In this document: one piece after another, positions 45,401 through 55,282 of the stretch | Position numbering within the stretch: position 1 is the first letter of the stretch | Layout: each line of letters begins with the position of its first letter | Source: Antedon mediterranea | Lineage: Eukaryota > Echinodermata > Crinoidea > Comatulida > Antedonidae | Reading direction: 5' to 3' | DNA: 64,000 bases | Assembly (NCBI RefSeq): GCF_964355755.1 | Contig: NC_092676.1 | Span: forward strand, 9,406,288-9,470,287 | The notes under the pieces: model-generated | The model's input: only the letters and a program-made list of their open reading frames with translations | Told to the model about the DNA's origin: nothing | Database searches by the model: none | Made by a program: the position numbers and the translations under genes

Positions 45401-48400
45401 ACTGTACTCGAGCTGTTCAACCGGTTTTCAGCTATTAAAAACAATTATCGTAGGAGGAGATAGGAAAATGCGAAGCCTCCTCGCATTTTTGTGGCGGGTA
45501 TTTTTCAAGATGGACATCCATTAGACAGTGTATACCACGATCGGAAAACATCCCTATCTGGGACAAATCGTTGAACCTAAATTCGTTTTAAACTTAATTT
45601 AATTAGTAAACAGGGTTACATCAGGTGGTTAAAATCAGTACCGAAAGTACGAACCAACTTTACATACCATAGAGTAAAAATTCTAAAAGTAAGGCGCGAT
45701 TTACCGAATTTTGCCCTTACGTAAATTTATATATAGATGAACAAAATATTTCGTTACTGAGTGGATAAAGCATATATTTAAAAATTGTTCCTCTTTGTAC
45801 CTATCCGCTTTCCCATCCCTCAGCCCTAATGTTACATACAAAACACAAATTGGGTTTCTTTAAATGAGTCCAAATCAAAAATTTGGACTCATTTTTTGAA
45901 AAGTTTCTCCTTCGGAAGTAATTCCCAGGGTGCTAATTTTAGTTGACTACATAAATCATCGTGTCTATTTATTCGTTTCTGTAAACGACAATGTATTATA
46001 GTCCTGCGGTACGTACATTTGAAATCGCCAGTTCTGTTACGCTGAAATTACTGTAGGCCTATATTCGAGAACCATCTGTGGGCACGACCTAGATGGTACG
46101 CTCGCTTCGCTCGCGTACCATCTAGTTATATATCAATTATTATTGTTAATAGGTGTCAAATTCAATGGTGAGATGGTCATTGGTAAGAATAATGAGCGGA
46201 CTTATTCGGGTTTGACATCAGCCGGCGCAGACGTACTTTACTATTCATACGACGAGCCTGACTACCTTACTATCAAAGGACCAACAACTGGTGTTATTGA
46301 AATTATGGTACGTACCTACAATATTTTTTTTATATTGAAAATCGCAGATCAACACAGATCATATGAAAATGATAAATTAGGTTAAGGCTCAATATACACC
46401 TACACTACTATTATATAGATACTAATATCCTCCTTTATGAAAATATAACTATCGTGAATCTACGTCAGGTTTTCAAACAATACGGCTCAGAATACGGCGA
46501 TGTCGTGCAGCCAAATGCTGGCTTCAGATACTACCAGGTGGCTAGTACGGGAACTCCAGAATGGACTACAGGTTCTTGGTCAACTTGCTCAAAGAGTTGT
46601 GGTTCAGGTCAAGAGACTCGTGACGTCACTTGTACATTAGACGGACAGCCAGTAGCAACAACAATGTGTAAAGACGTCGAACCGGCTGAACAGCGACCAT
46701 GTGACCAAGGACCATGTCCTCTGAATCAATGGACAATTGGAAAATATAGTCAGGTAAATTTTGGATCCACAATTCATCACAGGTAGAGTGTTTAAATTAA
46801 ATGGATGGAAAGAGTGGGGTAAATGTCATAACATGGAGTTTCTATACATAATGATTGGCAACGTGAATTATAGAAAAAATGATAATGGCACTCTACCTAA
46901 AGAATGTTTTGTTTTGTACAATACCTGTTGAATATAGTAATCGGATACTATACGGTACACACTGTGCACAGTACCTCCTCAATATACTTATGGGATAGAG
47001 TACTGTATATATTTCTCTACTAAAAGGCTGCCTAAAACCGTTTTGCAGGCTAACATACTTCTTCCTTTCTGTAGTGTTCTGTGACATGCGGTGATGGCAT
47101 TAAAACCAGAATTGTAACTTGTCAAAGTCCGGTCGATAAAAAAGTACTGGATGATTCGGAATGCAATCCAGATACAAAACCAAACGGCGAACAGCAGACA
47201 TGCTCAAAGGCAGCATGTACAAGTAAGTTGTCTAGAGTACGTTGTTGCCATGAAATAGTAAACAGTTTAGTAGAAGAACACTAGGACAAACCAGATGCAA
47301 GATGGAGACCGATGTTCCTGAGTAATATCCAATTAATGTATTAGCCGTAACTTGGTAGTAATCGTTAAAAAAACTTCTTTATGTTTTAGCTAAAGGCTGC
47401 AATGTGAAACACACGGACAACTCTGGATCGTTCAGCTCACCAAATTTCCCAAATAAATACCTGGCAAACGCCGACTGTGTGACGAAAATCAGGGTGACGA
47501 CTGGTCGTCGTGTTCGAGTCTTATTTAATGTATTCAAATTGCAGAATTCTGGAAACTGTCAGAAGGATTACGTCAGAGTAAGTATCGTACCAATCATAAT
47601 TAACTTTAGCTAGCTAGCTAATTATATAATTATGTTAACACATTATTTTTATAATTTTAATAGCTTACAGATGAAGGATCGGGAACAGAGGCTATCTTCT
47701 GTGGTTCTCGGTCATCATTCCACTGGACGTCGGAGACTAACATGGTAAAAGTAGAGTTCCATAGCGACAAAGGCACAAGTAAGAAGGGATTCCAAGCAGA
47801 CTATGAGAGTTTTGAGGCAGAGGAAACATTGGCAGATGGTGAGTGCCAAGTCCTATCGGGCTTCTTCTGAAATGATATGCTACTACAACATAAGGGGCAT
47901 TATGCTCCAATACAGTGGCAGATAGTAGTATCTTATACCGTAGATAAACGAGAGAGCTTTTGTTTCTGGGCAGCAGACTAAGAACACGGTAATTTAACTG
48001 TGATGAGTGGAACGTGTAAGAATTTCGTCTACCTTCCACAAAGTTAAACTACCATCTTTGTCCTGAAACAGCTCTTTAACAATTAACTGTTGTATAACCG
48101 GTATGCACGATAGCGTACCTAAATGATATATGCTACAATCTAAACGTATAGTATTGCACTGTACCAAGGCTTTTTTTTATACAGTACTAAACACACTGAC
48201 ACCGAAATATACACAATTATGTATCTGTCTCCATACTAGTAGCAGAAAAAGAATTCAAATGAAAATGTATATTAATTCAATAACTGTCATCATTACTAAA
48301 TACAGTGGCAAGCTGCGACATGATGCTAGCTGGATTCAGTGGTTCAATTTCGTCACCAAATTACCCGAAACAATACGACAACAATGATCACTGCAAAGCT

Positions 48401-49359
48401 AACATCGACGCTAAAGACACACAAGTTGTTCAGCTTACTTTTGAGGAATTTGAACTCGAGGAGGGAGGACCAACTTGTGAATATGATTACTTGCAGGTAA
48501 ATTACGTAGTCTCTCTTTAAAATTCCGGTTGAGGGTGATAATGTTCATATATCTTGGAGAAGTTACATGTTCTACTTCTACACGTTCTTATTGTAAATAC
48601 TGTATATATGAAAAAAAAAGATAAGTCGTCGAGATGTGTTCTGTACGATTTTAAATTACCCTCGTTTCATTTTACATAAATTGTTCAGTCGATATCCTTG
48701 TGTTTAGTTTTTCTGACATGAAAACAAGGCATACAAACATAAGGGTAAGAAGTACGCATCTACTGTAGAGTATAAAGGCCAATTTACATAGACGAGCGGT
48801 GTACGCATCTACTGTAGAGTATAAAGGCCAATTTACATAGACGAGCGGTTAACGATAATATAGAATCTATGTTATTCCTTATGACCATTTTTACACAAAG
48901 CGCGGAGTGCAGTGGGGATAGATACAGATTGTACGTTGGACAAGCTACGCGGTTCACCTTAATTATTTAAAAATAGATTACATTACCATGCTCTTTCATT
49001 TTTAGATTACACAAAGTGTAGACGGTCAAAGCTACAAATTGTGTGGTTCCAAATCAAAGATGGTTTTGCAATTACAAGGTGAGATCAAACTCCTCTTTCA
49101 TAGCGATGGATCAAACACTGCTAAAGGCTACAAAGCATCTTACAAAATCCTCAGAAGACGCAAGAAGAGATCCGACTTAGAAACAACACTGAAGGAACTG
49201 GGCGACGACGTCACTAAAATTCAAATGAAGCCAGAAGAAGCGTTGAATGGAATAGAAGCAGATAACGTTAAGTTACCACCAGAAGCTGATACGAATGACA
49301 GGTTTGGAGATGAGGTTGTCACCATCCAGATGAAGCCTGAGGAAGCTGTACAAGCTTAG
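30494..49359 (+). CDS. ADAMTS-like metalloprotease, gene 2 (complete, 25 exons)
   Basis: Exons: 30494-30568, 32083-32143, 32568-32699, 34055-34200, 34401-34605, 36732-36847, 37820-37903, 38315-38439, 38971-39129, 39391-39525, 39914-40064, 40627-40722, 41343-41494, 41955-42018, 42295-42400, 42549-42694, 43045-43165, 43278-43355, 46153-46307, 46469-46753, 47075-47222, 47390-47577, 47664-47838, 48306-48496, 49006-49359. All GT-AG; total 3648 bases, 1215 residues. Order: signal peptide (1-22, [11 protein letters not shown]); reprolysin propeptide (CYYVGSS; RRRRS 159-163; cysteine-switch-like TCGVT, C184); metalloprotease with H363-E-x-x-H367 ... H373-D; disintegrin-like (about 414-505); TSP1-1; Cys-rich (568-690); spacer; TSP1-2 and TSP1-3 (about 800-913); CUB1 and CUB2 (about 915-1146); a 63-residue tail after RRRKKRS with two IQMKPEEA motifs. 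This is the ADAMTS13 order with 3 instead of 8 TSP1 repeats. A predicted secreted, matrix- or plasma-acting zinc protease; substrate unknown. AATAAA lies near 49814. Confidence 0.87.
30881..31030. mobile_element. short TIR MITE, CTGTCTACACTATCAAA family, copy 1
   Basis: Starts AAGCTCTGTTTACACTATCA and ends in its diverged inverse (TTTGATAGTCGAGACAAATC). The inner parts carry GTGTGATGT and CACATCACATTTTT. It shares structure with 40437, 42058 and 53946. No coding capacity. Confidence 0.65.
31700..31970. repeat. degenerate minisatellite of TATCGATTAATC type
   Basis: About 12-15 variants of CTATCGATTAATC or CGCTATCGATTGATTA follow one another with irregular spacing. The unit contains the palindromic ATCGAT and ATTAAT. 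It lies in the first intron of ADAMTS-like gene 2. Confidence 0.65.
32188..32485. mobile_element. TIR MITE, family TTAAAGATGTATTGTCC, copy C
   Basis: The left end TTAAAGATATATTGTCC and right end GGACAATACATCTTTA match the family TIR. The interior differs from copies A and B, so this is a subfamily or an internally replaced copy. It lies in an intron of ADAMTS-like gene 2. Confidence 0.6.
33100..33638. mobile_element. TIR MITE, family TTAAAGATGTATTGTCC, copy B
   Basis: Near-identical to 12753-13305 over its full length, with the same ends (TTAAAGATGTATTGT and GGGACAATACATCTTTAA). It is in the intron between propeptide exons of ADAMTS-like gene 2, while copy A is inside the 4.55 kb element in gene 1. 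The two copies are therefore independent insertions, not part of the gene duplication. Confidence 0.8.
37497..37781. mobile_element. foldback element with nested palindrome
   Basis: The outer arms of about 55 bases (37497-37551 and 37727-37781) are inverted copies containing GAGGCATTTGATGAATAGGC. Just inside the left arm is a near-perfect palindrome, ACAAACAATCAGATGGCAA, then TCGC, then the exact inverse (37550-37591). Near the right arm is CTGATGA, a GAGAA/TTCTC stem and GAAACATGTC (37691-37722), a hammerhead-like arrangement. It lies in an intron of ADAMTS-like gene 2. No coding content. Confidence 0.7.
40437..40599. mobile_element. short TIR MITE, CTGTCTACACTATCAAA family, copy 2
   Basis: Ends are CCTTGTCTATCAAACTTCA and ACTAATGTGATAGTGTACAT. 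The interior AATGTGATGTGCCCATATAA and TGGACATGATGATGTC are shared with 42058-42184 and 53946-54086. It lies in an intron of ADAMTS-like gene 2. Confidence 0.65.
42058..42184. mobile_element. short TIR MITE, CTGTCTACACTATCAAA family, copy 3
   Basis: The best-preserved copy: ATCTGTCTACACTATCAAAA at the left and TTTGATAGTGTAGACAGAGC at the right, with GGACACGATGATGTAATATT between. It begins 39 bases after a splice donor of ADAMTS-like gene 2. Confidence 0.7.
42899..42975. repeat. foldback repeat
   Basis: GCGGTGAAAGATGAAAGGTT and ATATTTTCAC are followed by a GC-rich loop and then the inverse GTGAAAATAT ... TCATCTTTCACCG. It is a 70-bp hairpin in an intron, probably a MITE remnant. Confidence 0.55.
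43626..45738. mobile_element. long foldback element X
   Basis: The left arm (43626 to about 44520) and right arm (about 44955 to 45738) are inverted copies. Outer ends are ATCTATATATAAATTTACG. Further shared blocks include GTTGGTTCGTACTTTCGGTA, TTCAACCGGTTTTCAGC, GAATGGAACATTCCAATCT-type sequence and GTACATGT / AACAAAGTATTA. The loop contains the left end of element Y. The middle of each arm has diverged. It occupies most of the 2.8 kb intron between the two spacer exons of ADAMTS-like gene 2. No coding frame. Confidence 0.75.
44547..46125. mobile_element. TIR element Y bounded by 37-bp palindromes
   Basis: The two ends (44547 to about 44915 and about 45748 to 46125) are inverted repeats of about 370 bases. 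Each terminates in the palindrome CTAGATGGTACGC, TCGCTTCGCTC, GCGTACCATCTAG. Next inside are GTCGTGCCCACAGATGG and TTCTCGAATA, later ATTCCC next to TTAGTTGA. The body of Y is mostly the right arm of foldback X. No transposase. The terminal palindromes resemble hairpins at 3038 and 4793. Confidence 0.75.
48752..48849. repeat. 49-bp tandem duplication
   Basis: Two adjacent, apparently identical 49-base units start GTACGCATCTACTGTAGAGT and end ACGAGCGGT. They lie in the last intron of ADAMTS-like gene 2. A recent slippage-type duplication. Confidence 0.85.
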
Positions 49360-50999
49360 TTGCTGCAGTTGTCAATTAACAATTTCTTGAATTCTACACT
49401 ACAGTATATCGCTATATTGTCAAGTTTATTTATTCTAACATAGATATAAGAAATACAAACCGCTTTGTTTACAAATAATAATACCTATCCCTGATGGTTG
49501 ACCTTAATGTTCAAATGCCTCGTTTATTTCAATAGACGCTGTCCCTTTAATTGGGTGTTTCTTTAATAGGAGTGTCCCCCTAAATATAGGTGTGTCCTCT
49601 GAATATAGGGGTGTCCCCTAAATATACTGTAGCAGTGTCCAAAGAGTTCGATATTTAATTGGTTAATACAGTAAATCAAAAATTGTATAAACTTTTAATG
49701 CTTTTGTTTTCAAATGCAATCTATGCTACACCAATTACAAACATTCGTCAATAGAGTACATAATTCAAATGTATTTATTTTCAGTACATTAATGTAAAAC
49801 AATAACATACATAAATAAAATAAATAAATGTATCAATACTTAGTTTAACAAATATACATGTGAACGTATACCCTAAATGTGAAATAATGTTTAGTTTGTA
49901 AGAAACCAACACTACTATTAATTTATGAATATAAATTATTATCTAAATTATTATCAAATAATGTTTTAAAAAATTAGAAAACAAGATATAATCACTTACT
50001 GTGCCAATTGTAATTTATTTTAAACATGTAGTTGAATTATTTTGTACAGTATAGTAAAAATATTATTAAACCTATTTTCAGTATGCACTGTATACAAACT
50101 ATGAAAAACAAATTGCACCATGTATTAATATAACACTAAACTATATTTATTAATTTCTTGTTGATTTAGTATTTTTGCGACCTAAACAATCATGGGTCAT
50201 ATAACTTAGCTTAAAGAAACAATAAATAACTGTAATGTACAGTAGTACTGTCATTTCAAAGTGTGTATATCTGTGGCTGTTGACATGTTAAAACAGTATT
50301 TCATTCGATCATCAAAATCGATGGGACAGAAGAAATGTAGGAAGAAAGTTGTAAATCCGTACTAAACAATAAACGCGCAGACATTTTAGATGTCTCATGC
50401 GGTAGTTAAACTACGAACGTGTCACGAATGTTCACTTTTCATGTTTTTTCCGGTGATTACAACAGTAAAACTACCAACAACAATCACATTGATTGTCATT
50501 TGACAGGAAAATAAGGTAGAAAATTCATATAACTTCAGCAAATGGTAAAATTCAATTCAACTTTTATTTCAGACAATTGTCCATAATTTATGGTATAATA
50601 CATTACAAAAAAAAAAAGATGATGGAGAGAGGACCAAAACTTTTATCTATGATAATGATGTTAGTAAACATGTGATGTTATAGAATATTGTAAAGTATTC
50701 ACCTTATTTCTTTTGTTAAGTATTGGATCAATGGCTAGTGGCTAATCGATGGCTAGCTGTATATCAGCCTGTAATGTAAAATGAATAACTTCATATTTTG
50801 TATTTCTGTTGTAAAATCCTCTTCATTCATTCTGCAACGTTGAGGATACAAAATTTATAATAAAACAAACAGCACCCAAATGTTTTTTTTAAAGCAACGG
50901 TGGACGATGCATGTTGGTGGTGTGTTATAATATAAAATAAAATAATTATATTTATTAGTCAATAAGTTATCATAAAACATGAGGTATTTATCTGTTCAA
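49360..50999. other. intergenic interval with convergent 3' ends
   Basis: ADAMTS-like gene 2 (plus) and the archaemetzincin gene (minus) end toward each other here. 49555-49640 holds about four imperfect copies of GTGTCCCCTAAATATAGG. AATAAA occurs on the plus strand near 49814, and its inverse TTTATT at 50951 may serve the minus-strand gene. The rest is AT-rich with no gene that I can support. Confidence 0.5.
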
Positions 51000-53184
51000 C
51001 TAACCAATTTGAAGTTTTTCTAAGCACCTATCTAGCCATAGTATACTGGCTTGCAAGCTATCATTCTGATAGTGGTTGTTTGTATTCTGGAGGAAATCTC
51101 TGAGCTGTGCATACCGTTGACGTATATCAAAGCCAAGGCTTTTGTGAAGCTTGCGTAGACACACTGGGCAAAGAAAGAGAGGCTGATGGAGTGCTTCCTT
51201 CACTGACTTACTCTCATTCATCGAACATTCAAAGAATAAACAGTGATTCAATCCAAGAAGGTGACATGTTTCATGGCTTGCAACCTGAAGAAAAAAAAAC
51301 ATATTTAAGGTACTGTCTCCTCATGCATGCATTATTATGCAAATTAGAAAGGGTTTACACATGTTTAATACTTAGTAGTGAGAATATATCATGAGTTGAA
51401 GATTGACTGTTCTATTTAAAATGGCGGAGTAGAGTTTAAATTTAAAAAATATGAACATTATATCATTACATAGTTTTATAACACTACTTTTTAAAACTTT
51501 TATTCAATTAATCCGCACCTTCCACACTGAATCAATGCCGAACTCTAGGATGTTGGCCAGGCCATTTAAAAGGTATGGCTTTGATATTTAAATTATTCTT
51601 AAAATTTCAATGTTTACACAAAGTTAAAAGTTCATAGTAGTAGGGCCCTACTGTAGGCTACAGACTCAGTTCAATATCACCATTAAATATCACTTGTTTT
51701 TATTCTTAGGCCTACAAACAACTAATTAATACTGAACAAAATGTCATAAAAAACCTGTAATTAATCAATCAAATGGGAAGGATACAGTAAATTATAACAG
51801 CAATGGTTTTTTAGTCAAATTACTGTAACAGGCAATCAATCAGAAATTTGAATGTGAAACATCTATACAGTTAGATTTATATTGAATATTTTTCTATAAT
51901 AATGTACAGTATTAATATTTTGTTTATAAATTTTGTGTGGCATTTTTCAATGTACTCTACACTTGTCAATTGTATGACCCACTATACGACCTCCGGGAGA
52001 GGTGCGTCATGGGTGCATTTACAAATAAATACCGATGCAGGGGTGCGTAAAAAAACATAGATTGAAGGTACGTCACATCAATGAACAATGGTGTGTCAAT
52101 GTCCGTCACTTTACCACTCAAAATATCATAAACAACATGGTCATAGTGCGTCAAAATGGGTGCCGCGCGTCATGGTCACCTAAAGGTGAGTCACATTTTT
52201 TATGCACAGGTGTGTCATGGTATTCATAATATAAGGTATGACGCACATCGGACAAATGACGCTCCTCTCCCGGGGGTCGTATAGTGGGTCATACAATTGA
52301 CAAGTGCATAATGTAGCAACATAAATTAAAACAAAAGTTTTTTAACTCAAGCGATACCGGTAAATATAATACTTTACCCGTATAAGTTTCCATAAAAGTT
52401 GACCATCCAATGCTAACTTGTTTTCATCCGTAATTCCTTTATTGGCATTGTCACCATCTGGTGTGCTTACGTATGACTTAGGCTCATACCTGCCAAACCC
52501 GAACACTGCACATCTACAGCTGTACGAGGCCTCCCCGAGCACAAAATTCAACTCTTCTGTTGGATACAGATCAGTCCAGGTCAGGGCTAGAATATAATTT
52601 GATCTTGGGATGTTAAATGATGAATGAAGACTGGAGTACAAATCAGAAACCAGAATCTGTTTTTTGCCTGTAACACTGTGATATCTTGTTTTAAACTTTA
52701 CTTGTGATAAATTATAGTTAGTGGCAAAATTAACATTCATCTCAGAGAAAAATATTTTTAAAAAGTCACACAGCCATTGCAATAACTGTTTATCTCCTAT
52801 TTTAAACTCCTTCACTGATTCTGGCAACATTTCTATGGGTAAAAACATTAAAGTTTTAGGAAATTTCCATTTTCGAATTAAGCCTAAACCAGACACTACG
52901 CCTTTCCACATTGGATATGTCTGCCTACCAACAACAGGAACACAACGTGGCATAAACAGCACATTATTTTTATCACTAGTTTTTCCGGAATCCGTTTTTC
53001 CTATCTTATCCCCAGTACCTAGGCCCAATTCCGGCGAATGGTCTGGCGGAAGCTGCCGTGGTCGCAAACAACAGGCCGATAGCATAAAATAGGCTTGCAA
53101 ACTTGGATCAAAGTTTTTCAGTTTTCCTACCAAATATCGTGCATTCTTTTTATCTGATGACTTGCTTACTGTTTTAAAACTCAT
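51000..53184 (-). CDS. AMZ2: archaemetzincin (AMZ2-like) zinc metallopeptidase
   Basis: Two exons on the minus strand, 53184-52378 and 51284-51000, joined in phase 0 (CGG|GTAAAG donor, TTCTTCAG acceptor), give 363 residues, close to the usual length of the family. The defining motif is complete: HETCHLLGLNHC (273-284), then C289, M291 and CPVC at 308-311, i.e. HExxHxxGxxHC-x4-CxM-x16-CxxC. The third histidine H283 completes the zinc site, and the four cysteines form the second zinc site of archaemetzincins. The N-terminal half has the family's MFLPIEMLPESVKEF and LALTWTDLYP blocks. No signal peptide, so cytosolic or nuclear. The only intron sits three residues before the HExxH motif and contains a MITE. 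Members act as aminopeptidase-like metallopeptidases of poorly known role. The AMZ2 versus AMZ1 assignment is by overall feel only. Confidence 0.9.
51960..52306. mobile_element. TIR MITE with 43-bp ends and GTGCGTCA repeats
   Basis: The ends are CACTTGTCAATTGTATGACC continuing to CCGGGAGAGG, and the inverse at 52264-52306, with one mismatch in 43 bases. The interior contains about ten variants of GTGCGTCA(TGG) in both orientations. No ORF and no clear target duplication. It lies wholly in the intron of the archaemetzincin gene. Confidence 0.85.
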
Positions 53185-53340
53185 AATAAATTAAGTTTCT
53201 ATAGCAACACAATTGGAAATTATGAATAAAGGGGTCAATACGTGAAGCGTAAATCATCAACCAGAACTTTTAATGTTCGCGGCCATCTTCAAAATACGTT
53301 GCCAGATCAATTATTCAGTTTGCGCCCAATATATTAAACT

Positions 53341-53680
53341 TTTCTTTATTATTTTATTTATTTATTTATTTTATGTCTTTAGGCACTGTGGCCAAGGATT
53401 ACCAATAGTGAATTAATCACTGTCCTATCAGATAGGTGGTAATCCCCCTGATACAGAGGCTATTGTGTGAACCAGTTCACCGGGGTAACCCCCTACTCTT
53501 TTTCGAATAATGAACTGGGTTCTTTAAAGTACACACAGGTTATAACTGTGTACACTGGACCTACGGTTTATAGTCCTTATCCGAGAAGACTTGTTCCACC
53601 ACCAGAACTAGGAGCGAGTCGGCCTCGAACCCTTGCCGATGTTGTTGTTGGCTCTTTAGGTACGATAAACGAATCAAATT
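53341..53680 (-). repeat. SINE candidate
   Basis: On the minus strand a B-box-like GGTTCGAGGCC (near 53625) is followed by a conserved-looking body (GGACTATAAACCGTAGGTCC hairpin, GGGGGATTACCACC, TTGGCCACAGTGCC). It ends in an (AAAT)n tail at 53341-53372. Head, body and A-rich tail fit a SINE. The A box is not clear. It lies upstream of the archaemetzincin start codon. Confidence 0.5.
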
Positions 53681-53716
53681 AATTAATTAATTAATTAATT
53701 AATTAATTGATTGATT
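53677..53716. repeat. (AATT)n microsatellite
   Basis: About eight AATT units followed by GATTGATTA. Confidence 0.8.
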
Positions 53717-53945
53717 AAATCAACATGCTTTGTTGTCGGTGTTATATGTATTCATATAACGGTGGTATGAATAATATCTAATAATACTATTTAATCAAAT
53801 CAAAATATACTAAAAACGAATTAATTACTAAACTGTACTAATTCAATAATATTAGATCTTTCTGCACAGGAACGTAAGTTGGGTCTACGTCACTCGAAGA
53901 TAGACGAACAACTACTGTAGTGTAGAGTTGACATGATTGAAACTA

Positions 53946-54086
53946 AAGCTTTGTATGTATACACTCTCAAACTTTATGTGACAAAGAAAATGTGTTGTGC
54001 CCATATATGGACATGATGATGTCATATCACTACCATATTTGGACATATCACTACCATACTAGTTTGATATTGCAGACAGAGTTTTA
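53946..54086. mobile_element. short TIR MITE, CTGTCTACACTATCAAA family, copy 4
   Basis: Left ACACTCTCAAACTTTATGTG, right CTAGTTTGATATTGCAGACA, interior GGACATGATGATGTCATATC. This copy lies between the archaemetzincin and tetraspanin genes. Confidence 0.6.
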
Positions 54087-54282
54087 AATGTCATGGTCTC
54101 TAAATGGTTTTTTTTTTCTGATTGTTTTACTTTCCAAAATTCTGCCGGGAATTTTGCAAGAGTTTACAATAATACAAGTTGTGTGAATCTCGGTTAAATA
54201 TCTTTAGTAGGCCTAGAGTTCTTGCTTTGATATACGTATCATCACATAGAATTCATTACCTTACCACATTGTTTGAAGCCCA

Positions 54283-54892
54283 ACGCATCACATATAAACA
54301 AGGCCATATAGATGGCTGCAGTCGCGTGCTCATTAGTGTTTACCGACCGACCGACCAACCTACCAACTGACCGAAATTACTGAACATGTTTAAAAATGTT
54401 GAAATGTTTAAAAAAATTTATATTTTTTTAATTTACACGTGCGTAGCCTGTCACTTTTGACGTGCTCGTATAAGGTAATTTCGAGTTGAAAAGTAAGTCA
54501 AGAAAACAGAAATCGGGCAAAAAGAATGCGAAATAACATTTAACGCGCAGTGCGCGCGCAAAAATCTGCGCACTCATGGCAATTTTGTAAACGCTTAAAA
54601 TTGCCTGAAACGTACTCTTATTTCATCGAAAATAAATTTTGAAAACATTACAAACGTGATTTCGTTAAATCGTGCGTAGACCGCGTAATTTTTTATTGCG
54701 CACCGTGAAAACATAACCACATCGATTCCTGGCCATAAGGAATATGCTGTGAAAAATTGACTTAGCTAGATTAAACTGATATCAAGATAAGGTCAGAAAG
54801 CGATAAAACGCATAGTGATACCGGACCGACCGACAGACAGACCGACAGACCGACCGACATAGTGAACTATAGAGTCGCGTCCACGCGACTAA
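54283..54892. repeat. dispersed element with ACCG arrays at both ends
   Basis: Begins AACAAGGCCATATAGATGGC, then CAGTCGCGTGCTC and ACCGACCGACC. Ends ACCGACCGACATAGTGAACT, then an AGTCGCGTCCACGCGACT palindrome. The AGTCGCGTG blocks form short inverted ends. The middle has GC-rich GCGCAGTGCGCGCGC. It is a longer relative of the copy at 1838-1930. No ORF. Confidence 0.55.
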
Positions 54893-55282
54893 AAATATGA
54901 GAGAGCATATACGAGTATACACTTTGCCTCCTTATTTCACTTAAAGGTAATATTAAATAGGCCTACATTATAAAACAGGGTTAATTATGTCACATGCGTT
55001 GTAGGTCTAAAAACATGCAACCGCAACAGCTTATTGGAGGGAAGGGGAAACCGTGATTAATCAGTTTGTCGTTTGTCAGACTATCTATGAGTCACTAGGT
55101 AGTGAAATCAATTAGGATTTCCTTTAGCAAAAATACTAATTATATTTTACAGCAATAGAGTAATATACAAAGCTGGAACAACAAATGGTGTTTTATAGTC
55201 TGCCGTGGTAATGCTTCTGCGTCTCATATGCACGACAATTGTACGTACTGAAAAATAGGCCTAACGTAATATTGGAAAAAAG

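Noticed and set aside
52721-53092. 123-codon plus-strand open frame
   Set aside because: Antisense shadow of archaemetzincin exon 1, whose protein is clearly recognisable.
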